Below are positions 1-10,504 of a stretch of DNA of 64,000 nt, one piece after another. Made by a program: the position numbers and the translations under genes. Positions within the stretch are counted from its first letter, which is position 1, and each line of letters opens with the position of its first letter. The notes beneath the pieces are model-generated. The model made no database searches. It saw only the letters and a program-made list of their open reading frames with translations, and had not been told where the DNA came from. Origin of the DNA: Phylloscopus collybita (taxonomy: Eukaryota > Chordata > Aves > Passeriformes > Phylloscopidae); the NCBI GenBank assembly GCA_027886175.1, contig JAJNNQ010000003.1, positions 23,105,501-23,169,500 on the forward strand, given 5' to 3'.

Positions 1-1830
1 GTAAATGGAAATTGGTATGAAAGAAAAGGTAAAAATTACTTGGTAAGATGAGAAGGATCATGTTTCCTACATGTTCCAGCTGTTTTCTCTCCTCTATTTC
101 TCATTTCCAGCTAGACTGTCATCCCAGCCGTTTGATGAACAAGAACTGGAAGGAATTAGACACCTTTATGGGATGGGGGAAGTGATAATGTAAAGAAAGT
201 ACAATCAACTAAGAGTCGATGTTTTTGGGTCTCCTTTCTCTGACAAACACTTCCCAAACTCCTCCTGCAGTGTCTGCCTCAAGCAGGGAAGTATTTGACT
301 GCAGATTTCAGGGAGGTGGGGAGAAAAGGACCCCTTTGGCTTTGCAGCGCAGGAGGGGCTGTGCTCCTTCCCCTGGGTGTGTTTTTGCAGCAGTGCTGCA
401 GAGCTGTGGGAGGGGGAGAGCCCTCCCAGCCCAGCACTGCTTTGGGAGGTGGGATGCTGCAATGCACCCCCACACTTTAATAGGAGTTCCCATGTTAGGA
501 AAGAGTTTAAGCCTCACTCTTGAGCTTTTAAGAGGAACCAGAAACTTTGATGCTTCTCTCACCATAACTGACCCAGTGCCAGGACAAAGGCACCCCTTCG
601 GTCCTTGAGCTGCACCTCAAGAAATGGGGTTGTTTTCTATTGGGCAGCATGAAAAAAACTCCTCCTGGACCCTTGAATTGATAAGAGAGAGCACAGAGAT
701 TCTTGGGGCTTTTTGGGGTGTCTTAGCAGGTGCAAGGAGTGCAATGCTCTGCTCCTCCTGGATGGGAGGTGGAGGAACCCTGTCACCTGCACCTTAAATG
801 GTTTTTACTCTTTTGTTTTGTAGAGTTAGTTATTTCCTTCTTTGATTAAAATCTGTTTGCTTTTTCCAAACACCTCTGATCAGCTGCCTTGCTAATTATT
901 CTGAAGCCATTTCTGGGGCGTTGCTGGCATCCCTCGGAGCTTGATACACCTTTGTGGGGCTCCTAACACGCTGGCCTCACACAGAATTGTGTTAGTTGGC
1001 ATGTCTCACAAGGATAACATCTGGCTTTGTGCCAGTGGGGCAGCATTTTGCCATCACAGTGTAAGTATCTGTGAAGCTCAGAGCTTCCCTTTGCCGTGTT
1101 CACGCCTGCTCTTCCTCAGGGCAGGCTGTCTTAACCTGCAGTGTGTTCCTGGGTGGGCTGCTGACAATTCTTATTTGCTTTTTGTTTGCTGTGAAAATAA
1201 CCCTCAGTGGGTTTTGTGGGGAGGGGGTCGGGAGGGAGAGAGATGGTTCTCTGTTGGCCTTCTCCAGCACGATTCAAAATGTTAAATTGTGGTGTGAGCA
1301 CAACTAGATCCAGTGTCAGAAGACACAGCAGAGACGGCTTATAATGTGAGATTAATTATCCTTTAATTCATAAGACTGGCTTTGCTAACCTTTTGATCTT
1401 TGTGCTCTCAGTTCCCCTGCAAAATTGTGCCTCAGAAGTTCTTCTAGCACAGGCCTTGCTATGGAGAAATGGAACAGTGGTGCACAAATGAACATAATGT
1501 AGCAAGAGAGCAAAGGGAGTTTTCTGCATTTTGATCAAAGGTGGAGCTCCTAAACAAACAACCAGAAAACTCAGCTACCTCCAATACAAAATATCTGTGG
1601 AAAGATGGGAAGAAAGGCCTTGGGCTCCTGTTGAGATACAGCTGCTTGAGGCTCTGGTCCCTGCAGTGTCCACCAGAGGGTCTCTAAAGGCACCTTGGCT
1701 CACAAAGGGGCTCCACACCCATGCACCTCCCCAGGGTCTGCCTTCAGAAGCCAGCATAGAGAAGCGTTAAAGATTCCTTCAGTAAAAAGGGCTTTTTGTG
1801 AGCTGCTTGTTTGTTTGATTGCTGGGATGG
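1..1830. other. Unique non-coding sequence, no gene seen
   Basis: No recognisable exon, RNA gene or interspersed repeat. Open frames here are short, overlap on both strands and resemble no family I know. The 300-480 part is somewhat GC-rich but poor in CpG, so it is not a convincing CpG-island promoter. Confidence 0.6.
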
Positions 1831-1993
1831 ATTTGGTTTTTTTGTTTGTTTGTTTGTTTGTTTTTATGGGATTTGGTTATTTGGGTTTTTTTGGTTGGTT
1901 GGGTATGGTTTAGGGTTTTTTTTTTTGGTTTGGTTTTTTTTGGTGTTTGGTTTGGGTTTTTTTTTGTGTTTGGTTTTTTTTGTTTTTTTTTTT

Positions 1994-2024
<31 letters not shown>

Positions 2025-2085
2025 TTTGTTGTTTGTTTGTTTTTGTTTTTTGGTTGGTTGGTTTTTTGGTTTTGTTTTTTTTGTT
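1831..2085 (+). repeat. T/G-only low-complexity tract with (GT)n core
   Basis: About 255 bases made almost entirely of T and G on the plus strand: TTTG repeats near 1843-1864, runs of up to about 18 T, TTGG repeats, and an uninterrupted GT dinucleotide run at about 1999-2024. A and C are nearly absent. Open frames through it give F/V/G/C-rich peptides on plus and K/N/Q/T-rich peptides on minus, which are composition artefacts. Three similar tracts lie at 16154, 46744 and 52115, all with T/G on the same strand. The GT core is a potential Z-DNA and length-polymorphic site. Confidence 0.9.
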
Positions 2086-3506
2086 TAATCCTCCTGCCTT
2101 CTAAAACAGTCTGGAACTTCAAGCAGTGTTGTTTGCTACTTCTGGTGGATCTTTTTAGTTGCCACTAGAAGCTAAAGGTTTATGGACCTGTGCCACCTGC
2201 CCCTGGTGAGTTTATCTCAGTCCTGTTTGTAACGTTGGAAGTCGTGCTTAAGGGTGAGCACAGAACTTCACAGGCTCTCTGCTTCATGTTATAATATCTT
2301 AGGAGTAAACATGATGTGAATGTTTTGAAAATCGTGTAAATTAATTTATTTTAAAGTTCCAGGGAGGACCCAGGCCTTGATCCTGCAATGTAACTCACCC
2401 CTGAGGAGCTTGTGGCAGCATTAGGACCTGTGCTTTTATAAAACTTGTTATTGAGAAGGTATCTTCAAAAAAATCTCAACACAGATTGGATAGCTCTTTA
2501 AAATAATTGGTTGAATATTAATTTCTGTGGCTCACTGCAATTATGTTAATTATGGGGAACTCATTAGGCACTAATGTAAATATTAGAACCCCTTCTGTAA
2601 CATTCACTGTAATTTATTGCCAATTCACAGAACCGTTATTAAACTGTTAATAGCCAGGGATGGAATCCATTCAAGTGCAGAACACCTCACACAATCAGTG
2701 AAGCCTTGCAGCTGGGGAAGGACGTGTGTCACAGTGCACAGACACTTTAAACACGGAGTCATGAGCTGCTGGCAGCCTTCCCATCACAAATTCGAGGAGA
2801 CCCAGAGGAAACTGTGACATGGCTCTTGGTGTATTGGCTGACCTGGCCTGGCCACTCCCCACGGCCACCAGGAATGCTGGTTCTGTGGCTGAATTACTGC
2901 ATGACGTTGTATCTCATGTCGTCTGCTTGGAGACACAGATGATTACATCTCCTACACAATTTTAAAATCTAGAAAGCTAGCACAGGCAGTTTCCCAATCT
3001 TCTGTTTGTTCTGTATCCGTGCACTTGAGATTTCCTTGGCAGGGCCCTTGGAAGGGCTGCTAATAGTTCTGTGCACATGCACAGCTTGCAGTTGTCTGAT
3101 TCAGCCTGTAGTCATTTGATAATGCTGGTGCAAGAGGGGATGAACTCGTTGTTTTTCATGAAATATTCCATCTGTTATTTTTTCAGTCAAGGGGGCAAAA
3201 AGGTAGAAATTTAGTCAGTTTGAAATAACTGGGTGAGGGACAATAAATTCCAGGCTTTGGAAAACGCTGTATTTTAATACAGAGCTTTATATTTTGAAGT
3301 GACAAAAGCACAACCCGAAATCAGTGCTGACATGAGATCTGGCTAGAATCTAGCTGCTTAAATTGCTGATATGAAGAAGTCTACATAGCTGCTGCAGAAC
3401 CTCTGGAAGGGATTTAAATAGAAGAATCTTGACCACCTGGAATTAATGGTGCTGGTCCCTTGGCAGGCCTGCGGGGGGGCTGCACCCAAACCCACCCATG
3501 GTGGTG
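2086..3506. other. Unique non-coding sequence
   Basis: No gene or repeat recognised. The part near 2441-2620 is AT-rich with several TAATTA-like homeodomain-type motifs and could be a conserved non-coding element, but conservation cannot be judged from one sequence. The stretch 3455-3500 just left of the LTR carries GGGGCTGCACCCA, which resembles a short piece of LTR family B (41213-41660). It is too short to call. Confidence 0.5.
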
Positions 3507-4106
3507 TGCTGGTTTGAAAGCAAAACCAGTGAGACTCCCAGTCAGAGATACAATTTAATAGAAGAAGAGAGAGAAAAAAAAAGTTAAAATAAATGGAATA
3601 ATACAACTTGACACCCTGTTGGTCAGGGTGTTTGAAGCAGTCCAGAAGTGAGTCCTCCTGGAGTGGCAGATGTGGTTCTGCTGGAGCAGAGATGATCCTG
3701 AGAGAGAAGAGTCCAGTGATGGTGAGAAGGGTCCAGTGATGGTGAGAAGGGTCCAGTCTTCCTCCAGGAACCTGGTGGAACCAGATATCTTGTGTTCCTG
3801 CATCTCAGTTTTTATCTAGATAGGAATGGTTGGCTCCTCCCACTGGGTGGAGCATCTCACAATGGAATGTGTCAATGCCCTTGGTGAGCCTTAATGGCCC
3901 ATCAGCAGAAAATATCCCCCTGGAGGGAGGACAGGCGGTGAAAGAGATAACAAACACTGCCCCACCTGGTTTTAACAGCTGCCCCATTATCAGAAGGCAT
4001 CTGCCCCCCTTCCCCCAGAGTTACAAGAGAGAAAGAAAAAACATCTCCCCAACTGCTTTTAACAAATGAAATACAATACACATTTTTGGTTCTATAAGCC
4101 AAGACA
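3507..4106 (-). mobile_element. Solo ERV LTR, family A copy 1 (mosaic U5)
   Basis: Retroviral long terminal repeat of about 600 bp with no coding region beside it. From about 3603 to 4106 it is clearly homologous to the copies at 18337, 27318, 54468 and, inverted, 58670. It shares the ACACCCTGTTGGTCAGGGTG block, the GGGTGGAGCATCTC block and the CCAAGACA end. The TATA-like box (3808-3817, read on minus as ATAAAAAC) gives minus orientation. The last 95 bases of the LTR in the sense direction (3507-3602) differ completely from the other copies and end in a different hairpin, so R/U5 comes from another family. A 4-bp direct repeat GGTG (3503-3506 and 4107-4110) fits a target duplication. A 20-bp unit is duplicated near 3711-3751. 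Confidence 0.85.
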
Positions 4107-5126
4107 GGTGGGGACTCTGGGTGCCCTGTGGAGCTCATGGGGGAAGAGCTGTGCTGCTGGAGAGAGGCCACTCACAGCCCTCCTGGGGCTCCTGCTTCTA
4201 CAGTTTACTGCTGTATATGTGTGGGGTTTTTTTGTTTTTGACATTTGGCTGAGGGAAGCAGAGGGACCTGAAGGCACCTGGCTCACCTAGCTGAGAGTGT
4301 GGGTTCCTATCCCTGTGCTCCTGCAGGGTGCTGAAGCCAGCTGGCAGTCTGGGCAGGAGGCATACCCATGTCCCCTCACTGAAGGGTTTGGGGATGGTGG
4401 TCTAAATGCATGAGAAGAAGGAGGGCAAATGCCTGGAAAATTAGGAATGTGGGCTCCAGGAATCAATTCAGGGTAATGTGTTATTCTCTGAAAAGATTTT
4501 GTTAAAATTCTTGTCACGGTCAACCCCCAGAGACCCAGAGCTCCTCCACCTCCCACCCAGGAGGAGCAGAGTGTTGCACACCAGGAGTGGAACCTCCTTG
4601 CACTACAGAGGAGCAAGGAAAGCACCACCTCTCCCATCCTCCAGAGACAGATGGGCCGTGGGCTCCCAGGTTCAAACAGACTCTGAACATTTTCCTGTTC
4701 TGTCAGCTGAGGACAGTGAGTATCAGACGTGCTGGTGCCAGCCAGCCCTTTGCTGGTGTGTGGGCTGGGAGCTGCCTGCACGTTCTCTCTGCCCAGGCTG
4801 TTTTGGGAACGTGGCTCTGTCTCTCAGGGTGGTGATGGTTTCTCTTCTGTGGTCAGATTCCTGGAAGCTGAGGCACAGTCTAACTCCTTAGAGACTTGAA
4901 CTGAAGATTTGCTGCTTTAATAGGCTACACTGCCCTCAGCACTGACTTTTCTCCCTTCTAGAAACAATGCCACAGTGGGAGTCCTGCTGGTTTGATAAAC
5001 AGAATTAAAAGAATGGGATTTTAAGACCATTTTTAAAAATCTGATTTAAAAAAAAAAAAAGTCATTAAATGATCAGTTTGAAAAGACTTCATGTACCATC
5101 TTTAACAGCACCATCTGGTGGCTCTC

Positions 5127-5175
5127 AGGTGATGTTGAGGTTAGCCGTGGCTGGAGCTGTTTCATACATTATTAC
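5127..5175 (+). repeat. Diverged direct repeat, unit 1
   Basis: About 49 bases roughly 79% identical by eye to 6119-6166. Shared blocks are CAGGT-ATGTTGA, TTAGCC-TGGCT-GAGCTGT and ACATTATT. Similarity does not extend into the flanks. It could be a small old duplication or two fragments of one unrecognised repeat. Confidence 0.45.
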
Positions 5176-6118
5176 AGTGTGAAATGCTTGGTTTGTTGTG
5201 AATGCCAGAGGAGGTGTGGATTTTGTGTGGGTAAAAATGGCAAAAATAAGTAGATTTGACAAAAGCATCTTGCTGAAATGTGTGGGGTAAAGTAGGGCAG
5301 AACTCCAGGGCTGTATGTGCATAAATATTTGAGTACTAGAAGAGCGATATTTTCTCATTCCTGTAATATGTTTAAAGATGCCTACTTACCATACAAAATC
5401 TATTATTAAAGATTATTTTATATTTGCTTCTAATCTTCTTACATATATGTGGAGTCAGGAGAGATCAGCAAAGTCACTGATTGGAGGAGCAGGCTGTCGA
5501 GCAGCGTGGGGAATTTATAATATATTGGGGGCTTAGGCATGTGAACTTTCATTTTGATTTATTCAGTCTCAGCAAACAGAGAGGGTAGATATCACAGCAG
5601 TGAACAAAGAGGTAAAAAGACAATTCACGTTCAGCCAGGGAAGCCTCAAAAGGCAACCAAAGGCAGAATTTCTGTCTGCTGTGAGCCTTTGTGTAGTAGA
5701 CAGGACTGAAGAGTGGTTTTTGGAGCTGATGGCCATGGAGGTGCCATTAGATTTTCTGCACAGGAATTCCAGAGTGGGCAAAGTATCCTTCTGGTCCTTC
5801 TCCCCCCAGCTGGAATTCAGCTCATCAGTGTTCACTGTGCTGCTTTTCACTTGTGATTTATGAGTGGCAGTAAGTGTGAGGTCACACAGATTCTGATCTT
5901 TGTTCTCACTACAACAGCTGATGATGCTGCATGGGGTTCCTGCTCATGTTTTGGTCTCTGTGCTCTGGTCTCAAAGAACCAATTCCCTCAGTGCTCAGTG
6001 ATCACTCTGGGTAGGGATGTTGTGGGCAATTGTGGCTGTGTGCAGCAAGCTTGGCATCAGCAGCTTAGCCCTGGCTTCAGTAACCAGAAGCAGAATTTGT
6101 GTTTGGCTGTTTCTAAGG

Positions 6119-6166
6119 CAGGTAATGTTGACATTAGCCATGGCTAGAGCTGTGTATTACATTATT
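6119..6166 (+). repeat. Diverged direct repeat, unit 2
   Basis: Partner of 5127-5175, about 1 kb downstream in the same orientation. See that entry for the shared blocks. Confidence 0.45.
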
Positions 6167-6613
6167 TCATTATTATTTGTAAGGCAGTTCACTTGCAGCT
6201 CCCAGGACAGAATCATTTACAGAGCAGAGCTTCCTCTGCCTTCCCTTTGCTTTGTCCTCTGCTCCCTAACATGAAATAAAGATGACCTGGAAAATATAAA
6301 CTGCGGTGTTACAATTACTAGTTAATATTTCTGAGGAACATAGATTATTTAAAAAAATATTAAAAAACAGTCTATTTGGAATTTAAGTTGAGAAATAGCA
6401 AACTCAATGATGTCAGGAAGCAGTTTGGTACAGTATGTGGGAAGGTGCTGTCTCAAAAAGCTGTGTGCTCTGGAGCTAACTGGGGCTGATAGGCATGACT
6501 GGCCACACCACAGTTCTCTCCTCTGTGCCTGTTCCTGTGCTTGTTGTCTGGGCTGTGCTCTTCTCTTCTCACAATAACAGGTGTTTTAAAGTTTTCTGCA
6601 CATATTAAATCTG

Positions 6614-6617
6614 CAGT

Positions 6618-6621
<4 letters not shown>
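6614..6621. repeat. Target-site duplication CAGTATCC, left copy
   Basis: The 8-mer CAGTATCC lies directly before the poly-T run and recurs exactly at 6831-6838. The pair brackets the retroposed fragment at 6622-6830. Confidence 0.7.
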
Positions 6622-6672
<51 letters not shown>

Positions 6673-6830
6673 CCCAGTCTCCTTATTGTGGTGAACACGA
6701 GCTGCGTCCTCAGCAGGTTCAGGTCCCCCGACCTGTGATGATTGCAGTGGAGTTTCACACATTCACAGTGACCTAGGCTGGCAGAACCTGGAGGCATGGC
6801 AAAGACAGATTCTGTTTTTTCCCTCTGAAA
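6622..6830 (-). mobile_element. Poly(A)-tailed retroposed fragment (retrocopy or SINE-like)
   Basis: Read on the minus strand, about 158 bases of moderately GC-rich sequence end in an AATAAG hexamer, a weak poly(A)-signal variant, about 11 bases before a pure run of 51 A (plus-strand T at 6622-6672). The block is bracketed by the direct repeat CAGTATCC at 6614-6621 and 6831-6838. Those are the marks of target-primed insertion of a polyadenylated RNA. I do not recognise the source. Near the tail one minus frame stays open, but no family is evident. CR1, the usual avian LINE, does not normally leave poly(A) tails or such duplications, so the mobilising machinery is unclear. It could be a 5'-truncated processed pseudogene made mostly of 3' UTR. 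Confidence 0.65.
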
Positions 6831-6838
6831 CAGTATCC
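6831..6838. repeat. Target-site duplication CAGTATCC, right copy
   Basis: Exact match to 6614-6621. It marks the 5' end of the minus-strand insertion at 6622-6830. Confidence 0.7.
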
Positions 6839-6989
6839 ATTTTGTGTATTTCCACCGAGCTTTCTGCTTCATCTCTGGGATAGAAGTGAAATAGCAAGCG
6901 ATGGCAACAGTGATGGAAATGATGATGAGGATTTATGTGTATAATAATCACCTGCAGATATTAAAGCTTTGCAGAACCCTTTTTCAGAG

Positions 6990-7110
6990 ATATCCGTGTG
7001 AGTCAGCGGCATCTGATGACTCGCTCAAGGTCACAGAGCAAGTTTGTGGCAGAGACAGAAATAGAGATTGCATTTTGAGAGCCAGGTTAGTCCCCTGCTC
7101 CTGGGCTTCC
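6990..7110 (+). mobile_element. MIR-like SINE remnant
   Basis: The stretch at about 7018-7105 follows the core-to-3' half of a mammalian-wide interspersed repeat (MIR): CTCAAGGTCACAGAGCAAG, then GTGGCAGAGACAGAAATAGAG, then CCCCTGCTC. In the MIR consensus I know, the matching parts read CCAAGGTCACACAGC, GTGGCAGAGCC-GGAATAGAAC and a GC-rich 3' part. MIRs were active before the bird-mammal split and survive in birds as rare, highly diverged copies. The 5' half (6905-6990) is only vaguely similar, so the left edge is uncertain. The 170-codon open frame through it is not a gene. Confidence 0.5.
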
Positions 7111-7959
7111 TCTTACAAACACTGCTGTGACGTGGCACTGCCTCAGGCTGTGAGGGAAGGGGGAGCACACCCAAAAGCCAGCTTAGCTGTGCATGCTGGG
7201 TTTAAAAGCTTACTTTTGCATCTTCAAAACTGCCTTAACTACCTGAACTTCAGTCAAATTAACATGACACAAAGATCTACAGAAACGATGGTTAAAAGGT
7301 TATCTGGTTTTTATGCATTGGTGAAGAAAGTGTTGAATGTTTACCCCGAGCACCTCCAGTATAACCACCCTCCCCGATGGGTGGTTATGGGCCAGATGCT
7401 CGTGCAGGGCTGAGGCTGCCATGGTCACAGGAGTCAGGATGTGCAGCCTGCCCTGTAGAGTTCATGGAGCCACTGTCTGTGGTGTCAACACTTGGAGCTG
7501 CCCTATGGCACTGTGAAAACTCTTCTCACTTTTGGCCCCATCATAATGCCCTAAATGCTACTTCTCTAACCAAAAATGGCACCTCTTAGTGCTGAATAGT
7601 ACACAAACCTGGCTCAGAGCATCACTCCAAAAGAAGAAACAGTTTAGTTAGTTCCAGGATCTGTGGAGGAGAAACAAAAGCCAAATAATCTGTTGCAGCC
7701 ATGCTCCACTTCAGGAGGTACGTGGAGATGGGGAAACAGCTCATGCCAGCTTGCTAGAAAGGAGGCTGGAAGTTACAGATTGCAGGGATGTGATACTGGA
7801 GGCAGAGAACAAATGTTTCCCACCTAGAGAGAAACACTTCAGAAAGGAAGAGCCATCACTTAATAGCAGCATGATGGTTGCTGTTGAAAGCAAGAGAGAG
7901 TCCTCTAAAAGCCTAAAGCTTTATCTAAATGAGCAAAATACACAGGATTTTAAAAAATG

Positions 7960-9230
7960 ACAGCTTAAACGTAGAAGTGCAACAAGGCAGGCTGAAAAAA
8001 AGGAGTTAGAGGAGCATTTGGAAAAGACATCAAAACTAGTGGAAAAATAAATCTTCAAAAACATCAGGATCAGGGAGTCTGCCAGAAAAATCTCTAAGGC
8101 TGGTAGATGCTCAGAAATGACAAACGAATTCTTTGCATCTGTTGCTCATTGTGAAGAAATGGCAGTTCCCTCTGCTGGTACACTGAAAGAAGAATTCGTC
8201 AGGAAGTCTCCTTCAAATTGACGAATTGGTAGAGGAATTTATGAATCAAGTAGAAGTTGCCAAGTAATTTATTAATCCAAGCTTTCTGTAGCAACTCGAG
8301 AATAAGATAGCAAGACTAACTGTGGTGTTCCATAGAAGTACTCTGGTACTTGAGGGCTGAGAGATGGCAAATGGGACACGGCTTTCTAGAAACGTCACAA
8401 GGGAAACCACAGGCTGATGGGCTTGGCATGTGCACAGGAAGAAATTGCTGTACAGTGGTGTATTGAGAATGGAATTACAGGCTACAGAGACAAGAGTCAG
8501 CCTGGTTTTTGTAATGAGTAGTCAGTCTGTGCAAAATGTCAGAGCTTTTCTAATGAAACAGCAAATGCGTCTGTTCCGGGACCCATGGTAGCCAGCAGAT
8601 GCATAAATGATTTGGGAAGAATTGAATACTTGTTGTTCATTGCTGTCCTGATTAGCTTTGAATTATTGATGGTGATGGAAAAATTTTGTAAGAACCCAGT
8701 GAACCTGAGTGAGTGGGCAGTGAAATACAGGCTGACTGTGTAGATAAGCAGAGTGATACATCACTTTGTGTATGGGGAGCAGGGAATCAGAGTGGGGAAG
8801 AACTGCTTGTGCCCTGAGCTGTTTCTTGGATAAGAACTTGAGTTATGAGAGAAATGCATCTCAGTGCTCAGGAGTGATCCAACAGGTATCTCAAATATTA
8901 GTGTTGTTAGGGGAAGAAGAGAGAACAACTTGAGGAGGCATTAATTGCTTTATGATCTAATATCAATGCATAGAACTTCTGCCTCCTGAATACTGTATGC
9001 AGTTGTGGTTCCTTTGCTTCCAGTCAAGTCCCACTGAATCAAATACACCAAAACTGAAGCAGCGAGAAGACAGCAAGCCTCTTTGAAATCTTGGAATGGG
9101 GTCTGTAAAAGAAATGAGCAGGGAGGCTAAGGCCCTTCAGCACGCAAAAGAGACTCTTTGAGGAAAGTGGTAACAAAGGCTATGAAGTCATGTGGCACGG
9201 AGTGAGCAGGCAGAGTTTGATGTCTCTAAT
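7960..9230 (+). mobile_element. Decayed CR1/L3-clade LINE ORF2 fragment
   Basis: Three motifs of a CR1/L3-type reverse transcriptase ORF occur in the right order and spacing on the plus strand. NEFFASV lies at 8124-8144 (N-terminal part of the RT domain). A frameshifted version of the W-x-MKF-NVDKCKVMH segment lies at 8711-8752, with GTAGATAAGC-AGAGTGAT visible at the nucleotide level. EYC-x-QLW lies at 8988-9008, for the usual LEYCVQFW. The distances (about 610 and 255 bases) match a CR1/L3 ORF2. Stops and frameshifts occur throughout, so it is long dead. The 69-codon open frame at 7751-7960 may be its upstream extension. Both edges are approximate. It resembles the old CR1/L3 lineage more than the young avian CR1s at 23.0 and 27.0 kb. 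Confidence 0.72.
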
Positions 9231-10504
9231 TCAGGACAAGACCTGGGTGACGCGAAGTGAAGCCATCAGGTTCAGGGTAAGCATTGGTATTTGTGTGATC
9301 TCTTCTTCTGTGCCTTCCTAGTCCCTGGTTTGGCCACTGCTAGAGGCAGCACAGTGGGCTGTGTGGGCCCTTCTGTCTCCTCTGTGGCTGTCTCATGTTT
9401 GGCTTGAGGTAATTTGGGAAACCACTGCTGCAAATATTCACAGCAGAACCATCAGGATCTGTGTTCATCTTCTGCAGAGCTAACTTAGAGCCAGACAATC
9501 AGGCAGCTGAGCTGGCAGCTGCTTATCCTGACCAGGAAACTTGTTTCTAAGACTCCTGCAGTAGGTTTGCTTTGTCATTAGCTCAGAGCCACTCCATGGG
9601 TGTGGGACGGTGGGGAAGGTCTGAACAGCATCTCCACAGCCACATGTGAAGGCCCCAGCCCCCAAGGCAGGGATCCAGACTGCCCCTCCCTGGGGAGCAG
9701 GGATGCAGGGATAGTGAGGCAGGAAACTGTAGCCCCAGGCAATGAAATGGGAACAGCATGTTTGGGTTTGCAGTGACTGTGTTTTAGTTTCAGCTGTTTT
9801 GTGAAAATCAAAACGTTGTGATTGATTCTAAAAGACTACAGAAACCAAAAGATAAAAGTGAGAGTGTTCCATATGCTTTTGCAATATTAAAACAACTCAA
9901 CTAAAGCTGGGTCACGGCCAGCCTCTTGATAAAGGCTGTGCTTTTGCATTCCAAGCAACAAAAGACTAAATTACAAAGAACATACTGACCCTTTATATGC
10001 AACTGTAGATGGGAAAAGAAATCTCAGGAAGTATTGAAATTTTTCTTTGAAGAGTCTTTTCATGTTACTTTCAGAGATGAAAGGTAAGAGCATGGTATGG
10101 GTAGAGACTAAAGAGGTTAAGGGTGTAGCTGAGAGTAGATGTCCACACATGGAAGTTGCTAGGAATGGTGTGTTAATCTGAAGGCATCGGTGTTGGAAGT
10201 CTCACTCTTATAAAGAGTGATTTAGGGGAGAATGTTTTGTGGAATCAGTAAGTTTCATTTATACTGAAAAGCTTCACAGGTTTTCCACTTCTGAGTGCTT
10301 GGTTCTCACAGCTTACTTATTGCAGATATGAGTAAGTTTGTTTTTAGGATGCATGGCTGTAGTATTGGATTTCCATCTTGATATCCTTCAATACTTTACT
10401 GGTCCTCCCTTAACTTAAAGGTTCTCAGGTAAAGTGGATTGTATGGTCTCTGATTAGGACACAGGACTGATCTCCTTACACCTTACAAAGTTACACTGAG
10501 GAAT
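9231..10504. other. Unique non-coding sequence
   Basis: No gene or repeat recognised. Short open frames on minus near 9480-9811 are mutual shadows and show no family features. Confidence 0.5.

Larger units (their letters stand above)
4107..6613. other. Unique non-coding sequence
   Basis: No exon recognised. The minus-strand open frame of 164 codons at 4287-4781 has no family resemblance and is within chance expectation for this much sequence. An A-rich run lies at 5048-5060. A diverged direct repeat (5127-5175 and 6119-6166) is listed separately. Confidence 0.5.

Noticed and set aside
1908..1916. GGTTTAGGG, telomere-like word
   Set aside because: A single occurrence inside a T/G-only tract, with no tandem TTAGGG array.
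1811..2122. Overlapping F/V/G/C-rich and K/N/Q/T-rich frames
   Set aside because: Low-complexity artefacts of the T/G tract.
3455..3500. GGGGCTGCACCCA as a fragment of LTR family B
   Set aside because: The shared word is about 13 bases and the neighbouring family B blocks are absent.
4287..4781. 164-codon minus-strand frame, with a plus-strand overlap at 4478-4891
   Set aside because: Both strands are open over the same GC-moderate stretch with no family resemblance; neither shows convincing splice sites.
6901..7413. 170-codon plus-strand frame
   Set aside because: It passes through the MIR-like remnant and has no protein similarity I recognise.
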